Positions 11,341 to 22,476 of a stretch of DNA of 64,000 nt are shown here, in pieces. A model generated the notes under the pieces. It saw only the letters and a list, made by a program, of their open reading frames with translations, searched no databases and was not told where the DNA came from. Source of the stretch: Gloeophyllum trabeum ATCC 11539 (lineage: Eukaryota; Basidiomycota; Agaricomycetes; Gloeophyllales; Gloeophyllaceae); the NCBI RefSeq assembly GCF_000344685.1, contig NW_006920427.1, forward strand, positions 334,548 to 398,547, in the 5' to 3' direction. The position numbers and the translations under genes are program-made. The first letter of the stretch is position 1; the number at the start of each line of letters is the position of its first letter.

Positions 11341-14300
11341 TCCTTCAAACGTTAACTAGTGGTGGAGAGCGACCAGAATGAATGCCGACTCGGATAAGTA
11401 TCCTCGCAGTCGACTGACACACTGTGTGACTCGATGAACAAGTCAGTCCCGTCTGTTCCTCAGTACGCCAGCGAGCCATCTCACCTTCCACGCCAGCTCA
11501 ACAGGCTGCAACGTTCTGAGCAGAATGACTGACACCCGAGACGTGGCCATCCCAGTTCGGGAATACCTCTTGAGCTTCGATATACGTAAAGTACACTAGA
11601 CTACATCTCATCACCACTTTAAAAAGTCGCATATGGTCGGAGTGCGTGCCAGGGACGTCGGAGGACCGAAAAGAAGTCTAGATGGTCACACTTTGACACC
11701 TCGGGGACTTGATTTCCCCTCTCCGACATGGTCCGACTGTAAATGTGGGCCCATCGAACTGCAAATGGCTGTAATAGCACCGGTTTCGCATTGGGTTTGC
11801 AGGCCCTCGTATCTTAGTATGTATCCTGCATTACAGCCGTTTGCAGATTGATGGGCCCACTTTTCAAAAAGCATTTACAGTCGCACCACGTCGGACAAGC
11901 AATTGTAAGTCCCCGAGAGACGGAAACCAGACCATTTGGACTTCCCCACCTTCTTCCGACGTCCCTGGCACCCACTCCGACCCACTCCGACTATACGCGA
12001 TTTTCTGAATTGGTGGTCTATCGATCTGCAAACGGCTGTAGAAGAACATATGCACTCCTTGAGTCGTCTGTACCCTGAACTATCCACTACGGGTGCGGCC
12101 GACTCATTAACTGAATACTTCTCGCACTTTACTGCTGTTGTACCGGGGAAGATGGAGGTCTCCTACTTTAATCTAACAGAAGACAGGCTCGCACCACCGG
12201 CACAGGAACTCTTCCGGAGATGGGTCGGTTCTGTCCACTTGTGACTCTAGGTGCAGAATCTCGGGATGTGGGTAGGGATATGCAAGCATCAACACAGCGC
12301 AGAGAAGACAGTCCCTCGAGTCCATCCTAACATCAGCTGTCCGCGGAAGAGTACTAGTGGGGACCCGCGAAGATCCCGTCGAAGACCGGCAGTGATTGGG
12401 TGGGGCGAACGTTGTGGAGCCTTGGCGGCCGTCGTAGTTGTAATGAATGGAATGACTGGGGGTGCTACGAGAAAGCGTTACAGAGGACGTCCCCTCTGAG
12501 AACAAAGGACTATCGGCCAAACTTACAGCATCGCGGCCCTCATGACCATGTCCTTAAGGTGACCACCAGTGAACTCTGCCCCCACTGCATGGCTGCCAGG
12601 GCTGTAGACGGGAGAGCTATAGGAGCGGCTGCGTGAAAGGTGTACAATCCAAGCTCGAGCAGCCCTGGTTTCCCGCTGGGATTGAAAAGGGCCACAGTGG
12701 GCCGTCCTGTCGCCAGGAAACATACGGCGCATCGTGAAGTCCCGACCGAGTAACCGCACAAGTGTAAAAGGTACGCGTACATTCACTGCACCATTCCATA
12801 CAGTCCACATCCCAGACATCACATCCCAGATGCAAGCGCAGACTCCAAACAAGGACCGGGGAGTCTGTTCTTGCGTCTGAGATAAGAGTGCGAGCTGCTG
12901 CAAGGAAGCTTCCCTGTTGGTGTCCAGGTTAGGAACCTGCCTTGGGCCAATATGTTCAAATGCACCGGAGGACTGCCTGACTACGAACAGGCTCACTATC
13001 TGACACGAGAACGTGATTAATCAAAGGCTTCAAAGGAAAGGCTTCTACGGAGGTCTTGACCGGATCCATCCGGCGGATCTCAGCACCAGCCACAGCCCTC
13101 TCGCCGATTCCTTGCTCGGTAGACCGCGGCGTCTCGGCTGGAGCAAAGTAGCACACGTCCACAGCGTTGCCAGTGAGGATAAAAAAATGTTCTTCTTGGA
13201 GGACGAGATATCGCGGTGGGGAAGCAAGCAACCGGCGCAATACTGAGACGACCATCGCCCTGGAGTTCACGTCGGCATGCCAAACGTATCTGCTTGCGTG
13301 CGCTCCTCCCGCGCCGTGACGAAAGCCCACGTACCAGATAACCGTGCCGTTGGATGCCGCATCCCGGGGACTTCTCACAGGTTACCGGGACTGCGTATAT
13401 GGGTGTGTGGGTGTACGACTCCGCGAAGAGATCAGCGCCCCGGACAATCGGTAGTGGTAAACTCACTCAGTGGAAGAAAATAGGATGAGCTTCGCGAAGA
13501 GCCGTGGTAGATGGTTAAGTATGTGCGTACGCAGGAAGGCTTTTGTTGACCAGGGTACGTGGTGTCCCGCCTGAACAGGGAAGCCTCGGGGAGTCTCGCC
13601 AGTAGGGACCCTCTGTCGCAGGCTCCGTGCTCCCACAGCGCAGACAAAATTAAATGGGATTCCCGGACGGGACTTCTGGTCTCCTGAGGCCTCCGAGCCA
13701 CCAGTCTGAGCGGGGCATGATCGTATCGCTTTGTGAGGGAACGCTACAAAGGAGAGTTTCCAAGATAATGAAGCCGTGATAGCTTCCCGGCCCATGAAGA
13801 CATCCTCAGAAACCGTACCGTCTATGAGGCACACCGGTGTAGTATAGACACAGAGTCGAGGTTAGGAAGGTAGTCAGATCCTGCCTCTCAGATGCACGCC
13901 GTCGTGGAGAAATAAGACGACAGCGATCCTACCCGCAGACGTGTGGATGGACAAACCTCGCGCGCAGCGGTATGTATACCTTCGCGGCGCCAATCCGCAG
14001 TCCACAGTGCCCGTACAAAGTCCGCTCCGGGGCCATGGTAAGGTATCACCGCTGGATCGGTCGCAGACACGGATACAGGCTTGACAGTGCGGGCGGGATC
14101 TATGAAAGGCTATTAAAGTTGTGAGTGTTCTCATACTTAGTGTGCAGCCTTCCCGTATGCTGCGAAGAGCGGTACTGGCCCATTCGAAGGGTTGACTCAG
14201 TCATCTTGGGTATAGATGAGAGTATTTGGGAATCGAAGGGTGCCCAGCCGCGAGATACGATGCCTTTTACCAAAGCTGTGGAAGCCTGCCCCGGGACAAA

Positions 14301-15504
14301 TCCAGGCGTAGATTCCGCCATCGCGGTGCTCACATTCAACGCCACGAAAGGCGGGGCCACGGTCACAAGCAAGTAGAAAGCAGGATACCCAGACGACACG
14401 TTCCCGAGACCTGAATCATCCGCTCACCAAGACTGATTGAGGGTCATAGGATCCTACACAAAGATTGCCAAAGAGCCAGCAGATGACATTGCTGTCGAAA
14501 ACCTAAAAGCACGAGGCTTCTGCCTACGCGACCTCGGACATAAGCACACTGCTGAGCCTTCAAACCGGTGCAGTATAGCAGCCTGTAGTAAGATGAAATA
14601 CTGTCGTGAGCGACCGCAATATGTAATAATAGGCTCAAGTCGAACTTAAACTGACCGATCCGCTCTAAAGATGGTCCTCTGATCAATATTCGAGAGTAAT
14701 CAAGACGCGTGTCGAGGCATCCCTCATACATCCGGGGTATCCTTGTGTTGGGGTGTGCCTGGGATTGGGCTGGCGGATGCGTAGATCTCTGCAGACGTCG
14801 GTTCCTCCCAGTTCACCGGAGCACCCAATCCCAAGGCGCGTAATTCCAGGGTGCCCAAACGCGCTGCGTGTTATTCGAGCAGAGCAGGTCGCTTGGAGGG
14901 AAGACGCATCTCGGAGATCAAGACGCAGAAGACCGTGAGGCAAGTGCGGAATCACGACATCCGCGGGAGCCAATCGCGCCTGCGCTAGGACCGAACAGCG
15001 TGCAACTGTGTGTCCAAGTATATCTGCGACGCTAATGAATCGCTGCCTTCGTTCTTAAGGGCCAGGAAGGCTTTCGTGGGGAGAACTCTGAGTAGGCGAC
15101 TCGGAGAAAAGCCATGCGTGCTGTGGATTCCCATAGCTTCAGACTTTGCTGACTTGCAGAGGTTTCTGATCAACGATGTGGCAGAGACTTGAAGGTACAT
15201 TAGTCTCCGAATAAACCGAATAATAATACCTCGAGGCCCTAAATAAATGGAAGATGTGTAAGGAAGAGTCACAAAAATAACATACGGACCAGGAAGTGAG
15301 CAAATAAACACCGGAACGTTGCAGAGATGGCGAGAAGGATATGTCGGGAAAGGCTTTGATCGCTATATTGGGAAATTACACGTGGCGTGCGCCAATGACA
15401 TCCTGACAAAGGCTGGGGCGGCTTTTTTCAGAATAATACGCTTTTAAAGCTGACGCTCAGCCGCGCGGATTCCATCATTCACTGCTCTCCCCCAATCCAT
15501 AACG
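11341..15504. other. Gene-poor region
   Basis: 4.2 kb without a gene I can support. It holds the foldback at 11608-12021. On the minus strand, 14400-12170 has several short frames, some with hydrophobic stretches (YPAFYLLVTVAPPFVALN at about 14385) and GTAAG-like donors. They could be a decayed multi-exon membrane protein, but no exon chain closes and no family was recognised. Confidence 0.4.
11608..12021. repeat. Long imperfect foldback (inverted repeat) element
   Basis: Two arms of about 165-190 bp face each other around a 54-nt loop (11776-11829). Matching blocks from outside in: GTCGGAGTG / GTGCCAGGGACGTCGGA, TCGGGGACTT, GTCCGAC-type blocks, GACTGTAAATG, GTGGGCCCATC, and CTGCAAATGGCTGTAAT (11759-11775) against its inverse at 11830-11846. 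The arms differ at many scattered sites, so they diverged after formation. A third copy of CTGCAAACGGCTGTA lies just outside at about 12027. No coding content; it may be a MITE/foldback element or a hairpin-RNA source. Confidence 0.75.
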
Positions 15505-16575
15505 ATGTCCTCCAACTCTTCAGAATCCACCCTTGCCCCCGCCCCCGCCGTCGCACTTCCCCGCAGACAAAATCCGCCGAATGGCGCTAGCCTCGAGATC
15601 AGACCGCCGGTGTGGCCGGTAGACCACTCGGATGCGCCAGAACCGACGCCACTACCCGCAAAGTGCGCAAGACATGAGCTCGGGCGGGAGGGTATTTGTT
15701 GTAAAGAGCTCAAAGACGACGACGAGCGGACACTCGTCGACCCAGATATTGTCAGAGACGTGTGAGTACCTCCCCAGTCGCACTCGCTTACCGTGAGAGA
15801 AGGCGCCTTGAACGCTCTTTCTGACTCTCATGTTTTCTGTAGTGTTATCGGTCTCTCAGATGGCCTTACCGTCCCATTCGCCCTCACAGCGGGCCTCTCC
15901 TCGCTAGGTAACTCGCGCGTGGTCGTGCTGGGCGGCATCGCCGAGCTCATCGCCGGCGCCATTTCCATGGGCATTGGCGGCTTCCTCGCATCGCAGGCCG
16001 AGCGCGACCACTACCGCTTTCAGGCCAAGCACACCGCCTCGCGCGTTCTGCGCTCGTGCGCGGGCGAGATGGAGCGCGAGGTGCACGCCATCCTCGGCCC
16101 GCTCGGTGTCGAGGAGAGCCTGTCGCGGCAGGTCGCGAACTCGCTCAGGGAGGTCGAGGTCGGGGCTGAGATGGGCGAGTACGCGGCCACGGGCGACCTC
16201 GAGTCAAGCAATAAGCTTAAGTTCCAGCCCACGGTGGGGCTCACGCCGTTCCTGCTCAAATTCGGCGAGGGTATCGAGGACGTGACGACATCAAGGATGT
16301 ACACGTCCGCGTTCACCATCGGCTTGGGATACCTCCTCGGCGGTATCATCCCCCTCCTGCCCTATTTCTTCATCCCCCAAGCACATGTGGCGTTGATGTG
16401 GTCGTGTATCATCACCGGTGTCATCCTCTTGATATTCGGTGTTGTGAAGGCGCGGGTGACGGGTGCAGCGGGCTCAGGGATTGGCGGGTACGTGTGGGGA
16501 GCGGTCAGCACGCTCATGGTAGGAGGCGCTGCTGCGGGTGCTGCATATGGTATCGTCGCTGCATTGGAGGGATAG
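15505..16575 (+). CDS. CCC1: Vacuolar iron/manganese transporter, CCC1/VIT1 family
   Basis: Two exons (15505-15761, 15843-16575) give 329 aa. After a disordered Pro-rich N-terminus of about 85 residues, the sequence VIGLSDGLTVPFALTAGLS is the hallmark first membrane helix of VIT1/CCC1, with the Asp needed for transport. AELIAGAISMGIGGFLASQAERDHY forms helix two and leads into a Glu-rich cytosolic metal-binding domain (EMEREVHAIL... REVEVGAEMGEY). Three more hydrophobic helices follow (about residues 228-325), ending in small-residue-rich segments. The family exchanges protons for Fe(II) or Mn(II) into the vacuole and protects from metal overload. Splice phases close exactly. Confidence 0.9.
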
Positions 16576-18150
16576 TGGTTTGCCGTGTTCTTGTATTGGT
16601 GCGCTGGATGCTGTGGCCGCTTTCGTCGAGCGCGCATATAGTTCCTCTTTTGACGATGTATTTCTAGTCTGGCTACACTACGCTATCTTGTTTCGAATAG
16701 ACATCTCGCAACCTTTGCTGTTGGGCTACGAGTGCAATCCGGGGTTCGGGACGGGGTAGAGGAGGCATACCCGAAATTGGCCCGGGTGGAGTCTGGCCAT
16801 GGCGTTTCTCAACTCGCTGATATGCGCCTCCGGCTTGTCTGGCTCGCTTCCAACTTGGGTGTCTACTCATCGATGTGGACCTAACATACTGGTGGCGGAA
16901 TCTCTGCCCTGCACATAGCCCGAATAACCTTGCCTTGGACAGTTCAGCCGTACGCAGGATGACCGGAGAAGCTCATGCACGGCCCACTTCAGAGCCAGGA
17001 CCGCCCCGATCGCGGAATGTCGCATGGCGAGAGGGCAAGGTAGACACCTTTAATCGCCTCCCTGAGATCCCGCGTTTGTGCGTCTCGCGCCACGGCATAG
17101 AGCAGCGATACCTTACCTTATCTCCGGAGCGGACTCTGTACGGATTCTATGGACTGGTCGATGTATGGCGGACTTCAAGTTGGTCTTTGTAAGGCTTTCT
17201 CGAAGCATATACTCAGTCATTCATTCATTACGCCGCGACTACTACCGATGGCTCACAACGCTCAACCGATCAAGGATTTGGAGACGATGCTGCACTACCG
17301 GCCGTTTGGGGTGAGGGCTTCTTGCTTCTTTGCGGGTTCACACCCTCCTGGCTGGACGAGAAATCGTGAGAAGCATTCGAGGATACCCAATGGTAGCATC
17401 TACACCAGGGCGACGGTTGTTTCTTGTGACTGAGCTGGGTGCTGGGCTAGCTTCTTGGTTGACTTTCTCCGACATTCTGCCCCTGAAGTCCGAGTTGTGC
17501 TGTCGGTGGCTGTCGGTTGTGGACAGATTCTGCTCCCCTGCTGCGAAGCCCTATTCTTGTGGGACGAGCATATCGGCCGACGACCTTAAGTGCAACTTGC
17601 CGTGGCAATTTGAGCCTTACCAAGTGAAGATCTTTTACTGGGAATATGAGTGGGATATTACTTTTCTCTACACTGCAGGCATCCTGAAGGCTGTCTTCAA
17701 ACTGGCCACTTCGCGGCGCTTCTATAGCAGACACATTCTCGACTCAGATGGTGAGTTATCCACCGTCGGGAAATTCTTCGGTACACTGGACTCCGAGCAT
17801 GTTGGACTGCACTGTATCATTGTTGTATAGCATCCCAAAGCAAGGAAGGTCGACTCCCCCTTGCTTTCGGGATGGGTTTCTGCACCAATATCTTGCATTC
17901 TAGGGGAGAACTCGTCCAGTTGGTAAGCGTTCGTGCGTAAATGACCCGCTGACTACGGAAAATATAATCAAGCGGCGAGTTATAAGAGGGTGTATGGTCC
18001 CGTGCCATGACCGTCTAGCCTAGGTGTGTCTAATCCCAAGATCATGAGAAGTGTATACATAGCATATGACGCTTCGTCGGGGGGGTTAGCCTGTAGCACC
18101 CTACCCTTCGACTTCCTCTCGTACGCAAGGACGTTTCACTGACCGCGACG
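16576..18150. other. Intergenic, one unexplained reading frame
   Basis: No recognised gene. The frame 17330-17830 (+) is open for 166 codons with a plausible amino-acid composition (several WEYEWD/ILKAVF-like stretches), but it shows no motif I know and no clear promoter or splice context. It may be a relic. Confidence 0.35.
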
Positions 18151-20015
18151 ATGTCGAGTACTCAACAGAAACCAAAGAAAGTGCCGTACAGTGAGCATCA
18201 GAGTCGTGAAATAGCAAGGCTCTGCAATATTAACATCTCTACTAGTCCGGCTAGGTAATTCGGGCTTGAAGGTATCGCGGATCATCCTGGGATGTGGGCC
18301 GTACGGGAGCTCCAAGTGGTTGGACTGGGTTATCAGTAATGAGGACGAGGTGGCTAAGCACATCCAGACAGCGTGTGTTGAATCTCTCCAGCTTTCCTTG
18401 ATAGCTCACAACTACGATACAGTTATGATCTTGGCATCAATACGTTCGATACAGCAGATGTATGTGCTCAGAGCAGTTGGCTCGTTCCGAGCTGACAATA
18501 TACCGTCCGTGATTAGATATATTCGAACGGGTTGTCCGAGGTATTGCTGGGGAAGATGATCAAGAGACTTGGTCTTCCCCGCGACGAGATTGTCGTCATG
18601 ACTAAAGTGAGTTGTATTCCATGTACAAAATTAATTTGTAACTCCATCGTGGACTACACTGCCACATAGGTTTGGGGCGCGGTGGCGAAGGACTATGACA
18701 CCAATCTTTCCGCCACCGCGTCCACATCACCGCCCCATCCTGATACGATAGGTTATGTGAATCAGCACGGTCTGAGCCGCAAGGTAAAGCGGTCTTTACA
18801 TGGCGTCCCCGCAGATTTTCACTCCCATTGACTTCTAGCATATCTTTGACGCGGTGAAGCACAGCCTCGAGAGGTTACAGACGGACTACATTGATGTTCT
18901 ACAATGTCAGGATTTTTTGAGCCCCTCCTTGTGTCTTCCGTGATGAATCTGGTGATTCCTTCAGGTCATCGATTCGATTATGATACTCCTATCGAGGAAA
19001 CAGTACGTTGCACAGGCTGGCAGACCATCAGAGGTGCCTTTCCAGTCTCACCGGTTAGCCGAATAGATGCAAGCACTTCATGATATCGTGAAGGCCGGAT
19101 ATGTCAGGTATATAGGAATGAGCTCCTGTTACGCTTATCAATGTTAGTGGTGATGTCGTATTGTGGTTCAAAATCATAGCTTACGCTAGACTAGTCCAGG
19201 CCATGCAAAGTGCGTCCATCCTGTTTTATCTTTGGTGACCTGTACATTGTGACATATGATATAGATTACGCCATCACGAACAAATTAACGCCGTTTGTTG
19301 TGATGCAGAATCACTATACTCTCCTATATCGTGAAGAGGAACGGGAAATGTATCCAACGCTCAAGGTATGCTAAATGACGACATTGGATCTATCTATCCA
19401 CCTGATAGCTGCAGATGTTCAGCGTCGGATCGATAATTTGGTCTCCCCTGTCTATGGGTCTGCTGGCTAGACCTTTCAAATCCTCCGAGCAGACTACACG
19501 CAGCACTACTGACCAGTAGGTTCATCTGCATCTCGCAAAACTCCCCTTTTATCAACGCTTTTTGGAGGCTTACTCTTGCGATGTCTCGACGTGAGAGCAT
19601 GGAAGCGACTATAAACCGGTACGCCCGTTAAACACTTGTCGGATGATATGACAATCACTGACGATTGTATCGAAATCTTTCAGTGTCGAGGAGATAGCAA
19701 AGAAGAAAGGCATCAGCATGGCTCAAGTCAGTATTGCTTGGCAGCTATCAAAAGAGGGTACGTGCTCTCGATTTAGATGCCATAATGGCCAGTGTTTACC
19801 ATTGCTCTCTGGACGTGCAGGTGTCACCGCGCCCATCATCGGGGCTACTAAAGTGAAGTACGTGCACGACATAGCAGGTAAATGGTGCACTAGCTATCGA
19901 CGATTTAATACGCAACGCCGCTCTTTCAGGTGCGATGGACGTGAAACTCTCAGCGGAGGAGATTGAATACCTCGAGGGCGCGTATAAGCCCCAGAACACT
20001 TGGGGATATCGTTAA
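18151..20015 (+). CDS. Aldo-keto reductase, tandem copy 1 (15 exons)
   Basis: Fifteen exons (18151-18190, 18246-18372, 18423-18459, 18517-18606, 18670-18783, 18839-18905, 18965-19002, 19067-19142, 19195-19209, 19265-19365, 19415-19515, 19568-19618, 19684-19757, 19821-19877, 19930-20015) sum to 357 aa with every phase closing. It is an NADPH-dependent (beta/alpha)8-barrel reductase of the fungal type related to versiconal hemiacetal acetate reductase. The catalytic tetrad is complete: Asp65, Tyr70 (IYSNG), Lys98 (MTK), His160 (CHRFD). The late segment GVTAPIIGATKVKYVHDIA is the usual NADP-phosphate loop. Substrate unknown; aldehydes or quinones are likely. One exon is only 15 nt (19195-19209). 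The CAG-GCTTACT acceptor at 19567 was chosen because alternatives hit a stop. Confidence 0.85.
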
Positions 20016-20457
20016 CTTCGAAGAAAGGGTCGATGCGGACTTCATAAAGCGGAGTGAGGGACGTTTCGTTTGTATGAGAATCTCTCTCGCTTGCGCACTA
20101 GCCAATCATATCACTCCTACGCTCTCGAGTGTCCATTATTCGGTATATGCGTAGCGCCATCGTCAGTGAGTATCCGTGAGGTCAGTCCAATCTAGCATGT
20201 TTAAGTAATCGGTCGTCATTATTAGTGAGTCAAGTCGTAAGTGAGTCTCGTGGTATACGGAGATAAGCTGCAATGCCGCTACTTACGCGTCATCTTCTGC
20301 CGAATATCATTTTACAGCTCTGCCAGTGACTCGCCACAGGCAGGTCATTGAATGCCGCACACTTTCCGCAGTTATAAGGAAGTCGGGGTTAGGTAGTGGC
20401 TTACCCCAATCCAACTCCCCTTCTCCTCTGTGCCGCGTCGCCAGTGAAGAGACGATC
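20016..20457. other. Spacer between tandem reductase genes
   Basis: 442 bp, presumably 3' end of the first copy and promoter of the second. No further gene seen. Confidence 0.5.
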
Positions 20458-22344
20458 ATGACCAGCAAGGATACCGCACAACCCACTAAGAAGATGCCGT
20501 ACGGTCAGTTCCATTACCTCTGGCACGTCGTCATCCTATCTAACACCATTACAGTTCGGCTAGGCAACTCCGGCCTCAAAGTATCCAGGATCATCCTCGG
20601 GGCTATGTCCTACGGAAGCTCCCAGTGGCTGAACTGGGTGATCGAGGATGAAGACGAGGTTGCTCGCCATATCAAAGCAGCGTAGGCCAATTCTCCCGAG
20701 GTAAAAGTGTTTGCCACTGACTAGGAATTCCGCTGTGATTAGGTATGACCTCGGGATCAACACATTCGACACGTCCAACGTAAGTACTAGTAATCTACGT
20801 ACTACATGGCTTCACAGATGGAATAACACAGTTCCCGGCACGGGACGTACCTCCAGAATTACTCAAATGGCTTGTCGGAAATATTGCTCGGAAAGACCAT
20901 CAAGAGACTTGGTCTGCCTCGAGATGAGATTGTCGTCATGACGAAGGTAAGATCCGATTCGTATCCTTCTGGCCGACGGTGCAGAAGTGTGTACTGATAA
21001 TCGGCATTAGGTCTACGCCACAGTCGCGAAAGACTACGCTACGAATCTTACTGGTGTAGGCGAAAAGACCCAACCTCACGACACCCTCGGCTACGTGAAT
21101 CAACACGGCCTCAGTCGCAAGGTATAGATGCGTCCACACACGACCGTCCTGCAGCACGGTCCTTAATGAGATTACTAGCATATCTTCGACTCGGTCAAGC
21201 ACAGTCTCGAGAGACTACAGTTGGACTACATTGATGTCTTGCAGTGTGAGGATTGACCGAACCCCGTAATGGCATGAGTGCTGAGTGCTTCGTCACGCAT
21301 AGGCCATCGATTCGACTACGAGACGCCTATCGAAGAGACAGTACGCAGACCTTGGCCTCAAGACGCTTGCGATCCCTGACTACTGCATATGTTCCAGATG
21401 CAAGCTCTTCATGATGTTGTCAAAGCAGGATACGTCCGTTACATCGGCATTAGCTCGTGCTGGGCCTACCAGTGTGAGTCGCACTGGTTAAAGCACTCTG
21501 AACCACTCCTGACACCACTTTACAGTCCAAGCCATGCAAAGTACGCTCATTGGCTTACTCCTTGAATCGCTTGCCTCCTGACATACAAAACAGACTATGC
21601 CATGGCGAACAAGCTTACGCCCTTCATATCAGTGCAGAACCACTACACGCTCCTATACCGCGAAGAGGAACGTGAGATGTACCCGACCTTGAAGGCACGT
21701 AGCACATCACCCACTGAGAAGCCCCGGCGCCTTACACTCCGTTGTCATAGATGTTTGGCGTCGGCACAATCCCCTGGTCTCCCCTGGCCATGGGTCTGCT
21801 CGCTCGGCCACTCTCCGAGCAGACCACCAAACGATCGACTCCAGACTGGTAGGAGCATCCGCCTGCATATTCATCTCGTCCTGACGTGCATGCCATTCAA
21901 GGTACAGATTCATCGGCCAATTTTCCGAACAGGGCGGTGCAGAAATAATCAATCGGTACGTCTCTACCGACCTCTGTAGGCAATCTGTCGGTTGAACGAT
22001 ACGTACGCGTCAGTGTGGAGGAGGTCGCGAAGAAACGAGGTATCAGCATGGCTCAAGTCAGCATTGCCTGGCTTCTCTCCAAAGAGGGTGCGTACAGTCT
22101 TCAAAACGCTCGTAGCATCGCCTCAAGTCATCTTCGTCCTTCAGGAGTCACAGCGCCTATCGTCGGCACAACCAGCTTGAAGCACCTGTACGACATCGCA
22201 GGTAAGTACCTCCACTCATTCCGCTCTGCCATTATTTCTGACGCGATGTTGTTGCTAGACGCTGTACACGTCCAGCTTACGCGGGAGGAGATCAAGTACC
22301 TCGAGGAGCCTTATAAGCCCCAGGCCGTATGGGGCCACGCCTGA
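20458..22344 (+). CDS. Aldo-keto reductase, tandem copy 2 (15 exons, one GC-AG intron)
   Basis: Same exon layout as the upstream copy: 20458-20503, 20555-20681, 20743-20779, 20857-20946, 21011-21121, 21179-21245, 21303-21340, 21398-21473, 21526-21540, 21594-21694, 21751-21848, 21902-21955, 22014-22087, 22145-22201, 22259-22344; 358 aa. Tetrad Asp67, Tyr72, Lys100, His161 is intact, as are the QNHYTLLYREEEREMYP and WSPLAMGLLARPL signatures. The intron after exon 10 starts GC (AAG-GCACGT) instead of GT; it is required for frame. The acceptor at 21901 avoids a TGA that the next AG would create. Located 442 bp downstream of its paralogue, it is a tandem duplicate that has since diverged in coding and intron sequence. 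Confidence 0.85.
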
Positions 22345-22476
22345 GATTAGGCTGGTGCAAGTGCATCCATACGCAGACTCGGGATACACTTCGGGCACTG
22401 GAATGTTGTGTATTTGGGAGACAGCATCAGTTATCGCACCACGCCCGATAAGACCAGTGAAGATACGACTCCTGCA

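Noticed and set aside
12170..14400. Multi-exon membrane protein on the minus strand
   Set aside because: Some hydrophobic segments and donor-like sites, but exons could not be chained in frame and no family was recognised.
17330..17830. Protein-coding gene of 166 aa
   Set aside because: No family resemblance, splice context or promoter; kept only as an unexplained frame.
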